Shown piece after piece: positions 7,309 to 15,710 of a DNA stretch of 26,936 bases. The stretch spans positions 1 through 26,936 of the forward strand of contig JBLHMK010000022.1 in the NCBI GenBank assembly GCA_047621945.1, written 5' to 3'. This stretch comes from JAFMKE01 sp047621945. Lineage in GTDB: Bacteria > Bacteroidota > Bacteroidia > Chitinophagales > UBA8649. A program made the translations under genes and the position numbers. Under the pieces are notes generated by a model. The model was not told where the DNA came from, did not search any database, and saw only the letters and a list, made by a program, of their open reading frames with translations. Numbering within the stretch: the first letter of the stretch is position 1; each line of letters begins with the position of its first letter.

Positions 7309-8253
7309 ATGAAAAAGTGGATCCTAATTTCTCTATTAATTCTTTTCTTGATTCCTATAATCCTTCTTGCACTCCGAAAGGATAATATCATAACTAGACA
7401 GCAAGCTATTGAGTTTTGCTCCAGTCCACAGTCTAAGTATTATACTTGGGAAAACAGTGAAGTTCATTATATCGAACAAGGTGCGGGCGATACTACTATT
7501 TTAATGATTCATGGTTTTGGTGGGTCACATAAGAATTTTACTTCTGTTGCTAAAATCCTCGAGAAAGATTATCGAGTTATTAGTGTTGATCTTCCAGCGT
7601 TTGGCTTATCCGAAGTACCCACGTTAGAAATAGCAGATGAAGACATGTTTGCTTATTACCAAGCGTTTATTCGTAACAGTATTTCAACTTTAAATATTGA
7701 GTATTACCATGTTATGGGAAATTCTTTAGGAGGTTGGGTGGCATGGGATTTGGCTGCTGAGAATGATTCATCGTTATTGTCTCTTACCTTATTGGGTAGT
7801 GCAGGATTTGGAATGGAAAAAGTTAGAGCCACAGCAACGGGGTGGATGACTAGTCCATTTGGGAAATTCATTTTTAAGAAAGGGGTTCCTTTTAGAATGT
7901 CTGAAGCTAACGCAGAACGTTGTTTGAGTGATCACTCAAAGATGGTTGAGGAAAAAGTGAAAGCTAATTATTACATGATTAATAAAGAAGGTACTTTTCC
8001 TTGGATGTTGAGAATGGCTGGAAGCCCGGCGCTGCCAGATACTGCGTCAATTGCTCAAATTGAATGCCCAAGTTTAATAATTTGGGGTGATGAAGATGCG
8101 ATTGTACCTGTAGAACATGCCGATAAATTTGCTGCTCTTTTAAAGAACCATCAAAAAATTATTTATGAATATTGTGGGCACACCCCACAGATTGAGTATC
8201 CGGAAAGGGTAGTTGAAGACTGGCAAAAATTTGTTCTAAAAGTAAGCCAATGA
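7309..8253 (+). CDS. membrane-anchored alpha/beta hydrolase, copy A
   Basis: Serine hydrolase of the alpha/beta fold with 314 aa. Residues 4-22 form one hydrophobic anchor, so the catalytic domain probably faces the periplasm or lies at the membrane surface. Visible active-site parts are the oxyanion HGFGG (68-72), nucleophile elbow GNSLGG with Ser139, Asp263 in WGDEDAIVP and His291 in CGHTPQIE. The GNS[LM]GG elbow is common in meta-cleavage-product hydrolases and in lipases of the ABHD6 kind; the substrate cannot be decided. The next gene is a paralogue that overlaps it by 4 bp (ATGA), and a Rieske oxygenase follows. That context suggests a shared catabolic or lipid-modifying step, but this is inference. 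Confidence 0.87.
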   Translation: MKKWILISLLILFLIPIILLALRKDNIITRQQAIEFCSSPQSKYYTWENSEVHYIEQGAGDTTILMIHGFGGSHKNFTSVAKILEKDYRVISVDLPAFGLSEVPTLEIADEDMFAYYQAFIRNSISTLNIEYYHVMGNSLGGWVAWDLAAENDSSLLSLTLLGSAGFGMEKVRATATGWMTSPFGKFIFKKGVPFRMSEANAERCLSDHSKMVEEKVKANYYMINKEGTFPWMLRMAGSPALPDTASIAQIECPSLIIWGDEDAIVPVEHADKFAALLKNHQKIIYEYCGHTPQIEYPERVVEDWQKFVLKVSQ

Positions 8254-9185
8254 TTATATTTTATCTATTTGTAGGGCTGTTAATTATACCCGTACTTTTT
8301 TTATTTTTTCGGAGAGATAACGTAGTAGCTATTGAAGACTTGAAGGATGAGATGGAAACTAGCACATCTTCTTATTTTGATTTTCATAAGCTGAGATGCC
8401 ACTATACGGATGTAGGGAGTGGAGAAGTAATCGTATTGATTCATGGCTTAGGCGATTCTTTTAGAATATTTGATGAGTTCGTAGAAGAACTTAGACCGAA
8501 TTATCGAGTGATTCGATTTGATTTACCTGGTTTTGGATTGAGTGGTGTTCCTAATTCAAGTCAAATTGACAATGAACTCATTGATTATTATGCTTCTTGT
8601 TTTAATGCATTTATTCAAGAAATGGATTTAGAAAAATTTCATTTGATGGGAAACTCAATAGGCGGATGGGTTTCATGGCATTGGGCTTCCCAACACAATG
8701 ATAAATTGCAAACACTTACTTTATTGGCTAGTGCTGGTTTTGAAATGGATCGGGTGAAAAAGAATATTACTCAAGGAATCTTAGAGCATCTACCTAAGTT
8801 TTTATTAGACAAGGGAATGCCTGTTTCGGTTGCGAAGTTCAATCTGCAATCGTGCATATACAATAAGTCAAAAATTAAGACTCAACATATTAGGAACAAT
8901 TATAGAATGATTAACAAACGGGGAACATTACGCTTTATGTTTTCCTTGTTAGAGAGTCAGGCTCAACCTCGCTTGGATCAATTAGCTGCAATAACTTGCC
9001 CAACACTGATTGTCTGGGGAGACCGAGATAGAATAATCCCCGTTTCTCATGCTCAAATGTTTAATGATGCAATGAGTAATAGTGAGTTAGTCATCTACTC
9101 CAAGTGCGGGCATTATCCTCAAATAGAATTTAACAAAGAATTACTTAAAGATTGGGCGAATTTTCGCTCAAAAGCATTAACTTAG
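8250..9185 (+). CDS. membrane-anchored alpha/beta hydrolase, copy B
   Basis: A paralogue of the preceding gene along its whole length: same N-terminal anchor (residues 2-20), same RVI-x-DLP-x-FGLS-x-VP segment near 86-101, same lid sequence YRMINKRGT. The catalytic triad is intact: HGLGD (65-69), GNSIGGW with Ser136, Asp260 in WGDRDRIIP and His288 in CGHYPQIE. 311 aa. The ATG overlaps the stop of copy A (ATGA), so the two are translationally coupled. Both triads being complete argues that neither copy is decaying. They may form a heteromer or have divided substrates. The lid region (165-215) differs most between the two, which is where specificity usually lies in this fold. Confidence 0.87.
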   Translation: MIIFYLFVGLLIIPVLFLFFRRDNVVAIEDLKDEMETSTSSYFDFHKLRCHYTDVGSGEVIVLIHGLGDSFRIFDEFVEELRPNYRVIRFDLPGFGLSGVPNSSQIDNELIDYYASCFNAFIQEMDLEKFHLMGNSIGGWVSWHWASQHNDKLQTLTLLASAGFEMDRVKKNITQGILEHLPKFLLDKGMPVSVAKFNLQSCIYNKSKIKTQHIRNNYRMINKRGTLRFMFSLLESQAQPRLDQLAAITCPTLIVWGDRDRIIPVSHAQMFNDAMSNSELVIYSKCGHYPQIEFNKELLKDWANFRSKALT

Positions 9186-9202
9186 GTATTCAATATTCCC
9201 CA

Positions 9203-10210
9203 ATGCTTAAATATAAAAATGTACTGCCTGTTTTTCCTGAGGGTTGGTATGTCATTTGCCTATCTAGTGAATTAGTAAACCATCAAATTGTTTCTAAAAC
9301 ATTTTGTGGTGAAGAATTGATCGTTTTTCGAACAGAAAGAGATCGAATAGGTGTTTTAGATGCCTATTGTAAGCACATGGGTGCCCACCTAGGTAAAGGT
9401 GGAGTTGTTAAAGGAAATACAGTTAAGTGTCCGTTTCATGGCTTTTGCTTTGATACGGATGGGGAGTGCACCGAAACTGGATATGGAACCCCCCCATCGC
9501 CTAGAGTTCACACGAAGAAATACTATCATAAAGAAATGCATGGAGTGGTCATGGTTTACTTCCACCCGCAAGGACTAGCGCCTGAGTGGGAAATACCAGA
9601 TCTTGAATTGAATGATTGGACAGCTCTAGTCTTTAAAGAATGGGATTTGCAAAGTCATCCTCAAGAAACTGCTGAAAATGCTGTTGATGTGGGCCATTTT
9701 GCAGAAGTGCATAACTATGAGGATGTAGAAACAGTTGAAGAAATGAAAGGGGATGGGCCGATACTAACGGCTACTTATAGGGCTAAACGACCCGGAGGGT
9801 TAGGTAAAAGTGGGAAGGGTAAAAAAGTGAATGTCACCTTTAAAATTGTGAAATACGGCTTTGGTTATTCTGTAGTAGAAGCGCACACCAAGGAGTTTGG
9901 TTTAGTGACGAGACACTTTGTCTTTACCTGCCCAACGGATGGCGAATTCTTAAGACTGCGAATAGCCTTGAGCATTAAGAAGATTGATAATAAGATGAAA
10001 ATAAATCCGCTGACAGCTTTCATCCCAGAAAAGATGTTGCGAAATATAATTCTAAATTTTGCTTTTAAAAGTTACCAGCATGACGTTAGTCAGGATTTTG
10101 ATATTTGGAAGCATAAAACATATCTTGATCAACCAGCTCTTTCAAAAGGAGATGGACCTATTATGCAATATAGGAAATGGGCCGAGCAATTCTACGAAGG
10201 AATTAGCTAA
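9203..10210 (+). CDS. Rieske non-haem iron oxygenase, KshA/DAF-36-like
   Basis: Oxygenase component that hydroxylates or desaturates an organic substrate with electrons from a separate reductase, which is not encoded here. The 335-aa protein has the Rieske [2Fe-2S] ligands C56-x-H58 and C76-x2-H79. The mononuclear iron motif N159-x2-D162-x2-H165-x4-H170 has its third ligand probably at D298 in QDFDIWKHK. The C-terminal IWKHKTYLDQPALSKGDGP followed by YRKWAEQFY closely resembles 3-ketosteroid 9-alpha-hydroxylase KshA and the DAF-36/Neverland cholesterol desaturases. The ring substrate is unknown; a sterol-like or isoprenoid compound is possible. Start: ATG at 9203, not the TTG at 9152 that overlaps the previous gene, because PEGWYVIC is the usual family N-terminus. 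The 3' end overlaps fmt by 8 bp, tail to tail. Confidence 0.87.
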   Translation: MLKYKNVLPVFPEGWYVICLSSELVNHQIVSKTFCGEELIVFRTERDRIGVLDAYCKHMGAHLGKGGVVKGNTVKCPFHGFCFDTDGECTETGYGTPPSPRVHTKKYYHKEMHGVVMVYFHPQGLAPEWEIPDLELNDWTALVFKEWDLQSHPQETAENAVDVGHFAEVHNYEDVETVEEMKGDGPILTATYRAKRPGGLGKSGKGKKVNVTFKIVKYGFGYSVVEAHTKEFGLVTRHFVFTCPTDGEFLRLRIALSIKKIDNKMKINPLTAFIPEKMLRNIILNFAFKSYQHDVSQDFDIWKHKTYLDQPALSKGDGPIMQYRKWAEQFYEGIS

Positions 10211-11144
10211 AAGATTGATTGACTAATTCTTCTTTATAAGCATTGATGAAATCTAAAGCAGTAGATCGTTTTTTACCTTCCATTTGCAAACCGATAATCT
10301 GTAAAGATTTGCTTCCAGTGCCCACAAAAAGTTTTTTATCTTCTATAGCGATTTCACCTGGATTTAGATTAAGGCTTTCCTCTTCAAGCTTCGTTGTTTG
10401 AACCTTAATACTTTTATCCTTAAGTTGCGTATATGCAGTTGGAAATGGATTCAATCCTCTAACCAAGTTATGAATATCTTGGGCTGGTTTATCCCAATCA
10501 ATTTTGCAGTGCTCTTTAAAAATTTTCGGAGCATGCTTCGCTTCCTGGCTTATGTCTTGAGGTATTTCTTCATAGTTATCCTCATCAATTGCCTTTAAGG
10601 TTTCTAGGAGTAGGTCTGCTCCTAAATTCATTAAACGGTGATAAACTTCACCCGTAGTTTCATCAGGGCTGATTGTAGTTTTAGCTTGACCAATAATATT
10701 CCCCGTATCAATTTCATGTTTAAGGAAGAAGGTACTTACCCCAGTTTCTTTTTCACCACCAATTACCGCCCAATGAATGGGGGCTGCACCTCGATAGTTG
10801 GGAAGTAAAGAACCATGTACATTTATTGAGCCTAAAGAAGGCATATCCCAAACCACCACAGGTAACATTCGGAATGCAACAATAACTTGTAAATCAGCTT
10901 TCAAGGCTCTTAACTCTGTTAAAAAGTCTTCGTTCTTTAAATTCTTAGGTTGAAGAATATTTAAATCTTGGCTTTTCGCATATACCTTTACATCACTTTC
11001 TTTAAGCTGCCGACCACGACCAGCGGGTCGATCTGGAGCTGTAATAACTCCAACTACATGATAACCTTGTTCAACTATAGCCTTTAAACTAGCTACGGCG
11101 AATTCTGGAGTACCCATAAAAATGATGCGATTTAATTTTTTCAT
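10203..11144 (-). CDS. fmt: methionyl-tRNA formyltransferase
   Basis: Transfers a formyl group from 10-formyl-THF to initiator Met-tRNA in the cytoplasm. The 313 aa match the family length. The N-terminal formyltransferase domain has FMGTPEFA (9-16), the loop APDRPAGRGR (37-46), and the catalytic triad N108, H110 (INVHGSLLPNYRGAAPI) and D146 (HEIDTGNI). The C-terminal tRNA-binding domain covers about 205-313. One G is found in HGSLLP, where many homologues have HASLLP. Its ATG lies one base after the stop of the dihydroorotase gene, so the two are cotranscribed from right to left. It is convergent with, and overlaps, the Rieske gene. Confidence 0.96.
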   Translation of the reverse strand: MKKLNRIIFMGTPEFAVASLKAIVEQGYHVVGVITAPDRPAGRGRQLKESDVKVYAKSQDLNILQPKNLKNEDFLTELRALKADLQVIVAFRMLPVVVWDMPSLGSINVHGSLLPNYRGAAPIHWAVIGGEKETGVSTFFLKHEIDTGNIIGQAKTTISPDETTGEVYHRLMNLGADLLLETLKAIDEDNYEEIPQDISQEAKHAPKIFKEHCKIDWDKPAQDIHNLVRGLNPFPTAYTQLKDKSIKVQTTKLEEESLNLNPGEIAIEDKKLFVGTGSKSLQIIGLQMEGKKRSTALDFINAYKEELVNQSFS

Positions 11145-11145
11145 C

Positions 11146-12483
11146 TTATCTTTTAAAAGTTAAGCGTTCACCTTTTTTATTCTCATTAAAATTTCCATTC
11201 TCATAAGCCAAATGACCGCTAACAAAAGTATGGGTAACGGTGTTTCTAAATATGTTCCCTTCTAAAGGACTCCAATTGCACTTGTAATGAATGGTCCCTT
11301 TACTCACATAATTTTTCTCCTTCATATCAACTAGCACTAGGTCCGCATAGTAGCCTTCTCTAATAAACCCACGCTCTTTAATTTGAAAACACTTAGCAGG
11401 GGCATGACTCATCTTTTCTACCACTTTCTCAATGCTTATTTTGCCACGTTGGTGAAAGTCGAGCATCATATTCAAGCTATGCTGTACTAGAGGCAAACCA
11501 GCAGGCGCTTTAAAATAACTATTGCGTTTTTCTGCCAATGTATGAGGAGCATGATCCGTAGCTATAATATCAAGGCGATCATCTAGCAAAGCATCCATTA
11601 ATGCATAACGATTAGATTTGATTTTAATGGCTGGGTTGCATTTTATCCTACTTCCAAATATGTAATAGTCTTCGCTGTCGAACCATAGGTGATGTACACA
11701 CACTTCTGAAGTAATTCGTTTTTCTTCTAATGGGATTTTATTAGTAAAAAGTTCGAGCTCTTTTGCCGTCGAGATATGTAAAATATGCAATCTTGTGTTG
11801 CACTTTTGGGCTAACTCAACAGCTTTTGAAGAAGAAAGGTAACACACTTCCACATCTCTAATAACTGGGTGCATGAAAAACGGTACTAATTCACCATACT
11901 TTTCTCTCGCCTTTGCTTCATTTGCTCGCACCGTATGTTCGTCTTCACAATGCGTAGCGATAAGGCCTTCGAAATTGCAGAAATAGCTCTTAAGTGCCTT
12001 TTCGTTATCGACTAACATGTTTCCCGTGCTGCTACCCATAAATATCTTAAGCCCGCAAACTTGAGATAAGTCCGTTCGCATAACTTCGTCGTAATTATCG
12101 TTTGCTCCACCCATGAAAAAGGAATAGTTTGCTAATGAAGTCTGAGAAGCTACATTGTATTTCTCTGCCAATCTTTCTTGTGTGGTAGTACTTGGTTTGG
12201 TATTTGGCATTTCCATAAAGGAGGTGGTACCTCCTGCAACAGCCGCTTTTGCCTCCGTGTAAATTTCTGCTTTATGAGTAAGTCCGGGTTCTCTAAAATG
12301 AACTTGATCATCAATAACGCCAGGGAGAAGAAATTTGCCTTCTGCATTTATCTCTGTAGCTTGAAAAGTATTGTCAATTTGAGAGGCAATCTTCTCTATT
12401 CGTTGATTCTTGATCCAAATATCACCTTGGAAAATTTGGCCCTCGTTTACAATTTGGGCATTCTTAATTAAGTAGTTACTCAT
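11146..12483 (-). CDS. pyrC: dihydroorotase
   Basis: Third step of pyrimidine synthesis, the reversible cyclisation of carbamoyl-aspartate to dihydroorotate. 445 aa, amidohydrolase TIM-barrel. Metal and substrate residues: IDDQVHFREPG (58-67), PNTKPSTTT after FMEM (about 93-101), K146 in LKIFMG at the place of the carbamylated lysine of allantoinase-type enzymes, H178 in THCED, the H of HILHIST (about 236) and D310 in ATDHAPH. The usual HxH of the first strand is Q60-x-H62 here, a variant I recall from other Bacteroidota dihydroorotases. Allantoinase is the nearest alternative; the FREPG and PNTxP motifs favour dihydroorotase. Upstream, TAACTTTA (12501-12508 on the minus strand) is a poor -7 box. 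fmt follows after one base. Confidence 0.92.
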   Translation of the reverse strand: MSNYLIKNAQIVNEGQIFQGDIWIKNQRIEKIASQIDNTFQATEINAEGKFLLPGVIDDQVHFREPGLTHKAEIYTEAKAAVAGGTTSFMEMPNTKPSTTTQERLAEKYNVASQTSLANYSFFMGGANDNYDEVMRTDLSQVCGLKIFMGSSTGNMLVDNEKALKSYFCNFEGLIATHCEDEHTVRANEAKAREKYGELVPFFMHPVIRDVEVCYLSSSKAVELAQKCNTRLHILHISTAKELELFTNKIPLEEKRITSEVCVHHLWFDSEDYYIFGSRIKCNPAIKIKSNRYALMDALLDDRLDIIATDHAPHTLAEKRNSYFKAPAGLPLVQHSLNMMLDFHQRGKISIEKVVEKMSHAPAKCFQIKERGFIREGYYADLVLVDMKEKNYVSKGTIHYKCNWSPLEGNIFRNTVTHTFVSGHLAYENGNFNENKKGERLTFKR

Positions 12484-12594
12484 GGTTCAATTTTCTAAGG
12501 TAAAGTTACTATATTTTTCAAGGAGAATCGTTTCCAAATATCCAACTATCAACCCTTGTTAATTACTTTTTTCTTTCTTTTGAGCTCCGTGATT

Positions 12595-12602
12595 TAGCTT
12601 TG
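12595..12602 (+). promoter_or_regulatory. -7 promoter box of the transaldolase gene
   Basis: TAGCTTTG fits TAnnTTTG and ends 19 nt before the ATG. The nearest TTTG upstream (12579-12582) is too close to be a normal -33 element. Confidence 0.5.
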
Positions 12603-12621
12603 TGTAAACAAAAAACCACTA

Positions 12622-13275
12622 ATGAAATTTTTTATCGACACAGCAAATTTGGAACAGATTAAAGAAGCAGAGGCTTTAGGGGTATTAGATGGTGTAACAA
12701 CCAATCCATCTTTAATGGCAAAAGAAGGCATTAAAGGAGAAAAAGCGGTCTTAAAACACTATGTCGATATTTGTAACATTGTAGACGGTCCTGTTAGTGC
12801 TGAAGTATTAAGTACTGATTTTGAAGGAATTGTTAGAGAGGGTGAAGCCTTAGCTAAGTTACACAAGAATATTGTAGTGAAAGTGCCAATGATCAAAGAA
12901 GGAATCAAGGCTATTAAATATTTTACAGGCAAAGGAATCAAAACAAACTGCACCTTAGTTTTTTCAGCTGGACAAGCATTGTTAGCTGCGAAAGCAGGAG
13001 CTAGTATGGTTTCTCCATTTATTGGTCGTATTGATGATAGTAATTGGGATGGTGTTCAGTTAATCGAACAAATCGTTCAGGTATATGAGAACTATGGTTT
13101 TGGAACAGAAATATTAGCAGCTTCTATCCGTAGCCCACTACATATAGTTCAATGTGCAGAGGCTGGAGCAGACATTGCTACTTGTCCTTTGAAAAGTATT
13201 GAAGGATTGTTCAAGCACCCTTTAACGGATATTGGCTTGGCTCAGTTCTTAGAAGATGCTAAGAAAATGGGGTAG
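12622..13275 (+). CDS. tal: small transaldolase (TalC/fructose-6-phosphate aldolase type)
   Basis: Cytoplasmic class I aldolase-type enzyme, most likely the transaldolase of the non-oxidative pentose phosphate pathway. The short form of 217 aa has FIDTANL with Asp6 (residues 4-10), GVTTNPSL (24-31), the Schiff-base lysine K87 in VVKVPM, TNCTLVFS (about 111-118), and SPFIGRIDD. The same subfamily contains fructose-6-phosphate aldolase; the two cannot be separated safely by eye, but transaldolase is the usual role of the single copy in Bacteroidota. A monocistronic unit with a -7 box 19 nt upstream and a strong terminator downstream. Confidence 0.93.
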   Translation: MKFFIDTANLEQIKEAEALGVLDGVTTNPSLMAKEGIKGEKAVLKHYVDICNIVDGPVSAEVLSTDFEGIVREGEALAKLHKNIVVKVPMIKEGIKAIKYFTGKGIKTNCTLVFSAGQALLAAKAGASMVSPFIGRIDDSNWDGVQLIEQIVQVYENYGFGTEILAASIRSPLHIVQCAEAGADIATCPLKSIEGLFKHPLTDIGLAQFLEDAKKMG

Positions 13276-13298
13276 TTAATAATGTTGAGATAAAAGTT

Positions 13299-13327
13299 AA
13301 AAACCTCCGCCCATGGCGGAGGTTTTT
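13299..13327. terminator. bidirectional Rho-independent terminator
   Basis: A 13-bp perfect stem AAAAACCTCCGCC/GGCGGAGGTTTTT around a CAT loop, A-rich on one side and T-rich on the other. It ends the transaldolase transcript (plus) and can also serve the serine-hydrolase gene converging from the right (stop codon at 13381). Confidence 0.92.
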
Positions 13328-13380
13328 GTTTAATATAGTTCAAGGTTTTATTGCCTGCGTCTTAAATCTTAGGTCATTGC

Positions 13381-14502
13381 TCATTCTGGAATTTGTGAAG
13401 CAATTTCACGCAGTACACTTTCCCAATCGATAATTTCTTTCTCTTCTTTTTTTGCAAAACGAAGTATACTTAGGTTTCTTTCTGGATTAATGTAAATCAT
13501 CATTCCATTATACCCTTGTGCGGTATAATCAGCTGAGCCATCATTGGCAAGAAACCAATATTTGTGAAAGGAATAGACGTAAGGACTCTCAACAAGTTCA
13601 TCGCGAGTGGTGACAAAATCTATCCATTCTGCGGGTATTAGTTGTTCTCCTTGCCAAGATCCTTTTTGAAGATACAATTGAGCGAATTTGGCATAATCCA
13701 AAGGTCTTGCATTAAAACAGCAGAAGCCTTTTTCCAAATCATCTTTACCGTAAGTATTCCAATAAGCTCTTGCTGTTCCTAGTTTTGACCATATTTTTTC
13801 ACTGAAATATAATGATAAGCTAGTTCCAGTAACCCGTTTTATAATTAAACTCAATAATTCTGGGTCCGTTTGGTTGTAGCGATGTGTGCCGCCAGGAAGC
13901 GTATCAATTTCAATAGTTGACATGAAGCGACCCCAGTTATTCCCGTAGTAAGTTTTTGCTAAATCTCCGAATAGGCTAGCATCCTTGCCTCGTATTTTAA
14001 TACCCGAAGCCATGTCTAAAAGATGATGAATCGTGATTTTAACAAATGCTGAATCATTTTCTAATAGTTCAGGAATGTAATGGGTGATAGGGTCTTCCAA
14101 GCTATGAATTAAACCCTCGTGTAAGGCTAAACCTAATAAGGAGGATGTCATGCCTTTAGCTACAGAAAATGAGCCATGTGTATCTTCTTCGTTATAGTTG
14201 TTGAAGTAATGTTCGCTTAAAACTTTACTGTCTTTAATGATAATGAATGCATTGGTGACATTATTACCTAGCACATGATCTAAATGCTCCGTGTGTCCAT
14301 CCTTAAAGGTGACTTGTGCGGATTGAATGTCAAAAGGGGTTTCATGGTAGCTGAAATCTAAACATACGGAACCTGGTTCTATTTCATTTTTAGGAAACTT
14401 GTTGCCATCCTTATGGTCGGGCCGCAAATAAATAACCGATTTAACTAGGTGGCATGAGCTGAATAATAGAATGGAAACTAGGACTAATAAAGTCTTATGC
14501 AT
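13381..14502 (-). CDS. beta-lactamase-family serine hydrolase, lipoprotein
   Basis: A penicillin-binding-protein-like/class C beta-lactamase-fold hydrolase of 373 aa. The start codon at 14502 gives a lipoprotein signal: MHKTLLVLVS then LLFSSC with lipobox Cys17. The frame is open up to 14733, but that would run through the start of the divergent EamA gene and hide the signal peptide, so the shorter start is right. The catalytic S113-x-x-K116 lies in GSFSVAKGMTSSLLG, and the tyrosine motif is probably HRYNQTDPE around residue 216. Such proteins are esterases, D-aminopeptidases or 6-aminohexanoate-dimer hydrolases; real beta-lactamase activity is unlikely but cannot be excluded. It is anchored in the outer or inner membrane by lipidation. 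Stands alone between two opposed genes. Confidence 0.85.
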   Translation of the reverse strand: MHKTLLVLVSILLFSSCHLVKSVIYLRPDHKDGNKFPKNEIEPGSVCLDFSYHETPFDIQSAQVTFKDGHTEHLDHVLGNNVTNAFIIIKDSKVLSEHYFNNYNEEDTHGSFSVAKGMTSSLLGLALHEGLIHSLEDPITHYIPELLENDSAFVKITIHHLLDMASGIKIRGKDASLFGDLAKTYYGNNWGRFMSTIEIDTLPGGTHRYNQTDPELLSLIIKRVTGTSLSLYFSEKIWSKLGTARAYWNTYGKDDLEKGFCCFNARPLDYAKFAQLYLQKGSWQGEQLIPAEWIDFVTTRDELVESPYVYSFHKYWFLANDGSADYTAQGYNGMMIYINPERNLSILRFAKKEEKEIIDWESVLREIASQIPE

Positions 14503-14614
14503 GAATAACTTACTTGAATGACTAAGGTAGGAATAATAGAATTTTTGTTGAAGAAAAATGAGGGATATAATCAAAAGAAAATGATAATTTAACGTCCTAA
14601 AATTTTCTCTAGAT

Positions 14615-15550
14615 ATGAAGCCAGAAAATAAGGCTATCGGTTTAATGCATCTCGCAACTTTCCTGTTTGGCTTTACGGCCATATTGGGTAAGCTGATTTC
14701 ATTAAGTAGTCTCAATTTGGTGTGGCATCGCATGTGGATCGCCTCAGTAATTTTTTTGTTCTTTCCAAAATTCTTTCAAAAGCTCCGAAATACATCCAAG
14801 CAAGTGCGCAAGCAATTTTTACTTATAGGAACATTGGTAGCTATACATTGGTTAACATTTTATGGATGTATTAAGGTGGGTAATAGCGCTTCATTAGCGC
14901 TCGCAACTTTTGGAACCATCACCTTATTTGCTGCATTTATTGAACCTATTGTGTTTAAAGTGAAATTCAAGAAAAGGGAATTATTCATTGGTGTGCTAGT
15001 CCTACTTGGCTTGGCCTTTATTGCCAAATCAAATCCTGATCAAGAGTTCTCTTGGCAATCTAATTACATTCAAGCGATGGGCTTGGGTATTGTTGCAGCT
15101 TTTTTTGCGGCACTTTTTTCAGTCTTGAATAAAAAGTATGTGGGCGACAACAGTCCAGCAGTACTAACCTTTCTTCAAATGACTGGAGGCTTTGTCTTTT
15201 TAACTTTACTCGTACCTTATCTGATGTTTACAGGCGCTGATTTTCAATTGATTCCTTCATGGAGGGATATTGGATACTTGGTTCTTCTCGCAGTGATATG
15301 CACAAATATTGCATTCTCCTTAGAGATGGAGGCTTTGAAAAATATGAGTGCTTTTACTTCCAATTTAATCCTAAACATGGAACCTATCTATGGCATAGCC
15401 TTGGCTATTGTTGTTTTTGCCGAAAATCAGCTGCTAAATGGATGGTTTTACCTTGGTGCAAGTTTAATTATGCTCACGGTATTCATTCATCCGGTGATTG
15501 ATAAGTACTTTAACAAGAAAATGAAAAAGGCAGCTCAGGTAATGAGTTAG
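14615..15550 (+). CDS. EamA/DMT-superfamily transporter
   Basis: Inner-membrane permease with 311 aa and ten hydrophobic segments arranged as two EamA repeats of five (about residues 8-140 and 155-300). The first repeat includes WHRMWIASVIFLF and the second begins near AMGLGIVAAFFAALFSVLNKKYV. The end of each repeat shows the ALEP/MEP-type turn (EPIVF near 112 and MEPIYGIALA near 254). The lysine-rich C-terminus is cytosolic. The family exports amino acids, metabolites or drugs; the substrate is not visible. It diverges from the serine hydrolase across 112 bp and converges on the propeller protein. Confidence 0.88.
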   Translation: MKPENKAIGLMHLATFLFGFTAILGKLISLSSLNLVWHRMWIASVIFLFFPKFFQKLRNTSKQVRKQFLLIGTLVAIHWLTFYGCIKVGNSASLALATFGTITLFAAFIEPIVFKVKFKKRELFIGVLVLLGLAFIAKSNPDQEFSWQSNYIQAMGLGIVAAFFAALFSVLNKKYVGDNSPAVLTFLQMTGGFVFLTLLVPYLMFTGADFQLIPSWRDIGYLVLLAVICTNIAFSLEMEALKNMSAFTSNLILNMEPIYGIALAIVVFAENQLLNGWFYLGASLIMLTVFIHPVIDKYFNKKMKKAAQVMS

Positions 15551-15572
15551 TTAATTATAAATGTATAATTAA
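15551..15572. terminator. AT-only hairpin after the EamA gene
   Basis: TTAATTATA-AATG-TATAATTAA makes a 9-bp stem directly after the stop codon. It has no GC pairs and no long T run, so it is a weak terminator candidate. The rest of 15573-15710 shows no feature. Confidence 0.3.
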
Positions 15573-15710
15573 GAATGCACAAGGTTTAATATAAGCTAAA
15601 GAAAAGTCTAATAGCTTGTAGGGAAGTGGTCTGTTCTTTCGGCTTATAGTAAATAAATAGTTCAATGATAAAATGCGAAAAGTGCCGCAGATGAAAAGTT
15701 ATGATAAACC

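Noticed and set aside
9152..9202. TTG start for the Rieske gene, 34 bp inside the hydrolase gene
   Set aside because: The added residues are not part of the family domain and the ATG at 9203 gives the normal N-terminus.
12178..12471. 97-aa frame opposite the dihydroorotase gene
   Set aside because: An antisense shadow of a conserved enzyme; its sequence is low in information and not family-like. The same reasoning applies to the other small frames opposite glnN, fmt, the TonB receptor and the photolyase.
13381..14502. Beta-lactamase resistance gene
   Set aside because: Only the general serine hydrolase fold with SxxK is seen; lipoproteins of this family are mostly esterases or peptidases, and there is no resistance context.
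14503..14733. Longer serine hydrolase with 77 extra N-terminal residues
   Set aside because: It would run into the divergent EamA gene and bury the lipoprotein signal peptide and lipobox.
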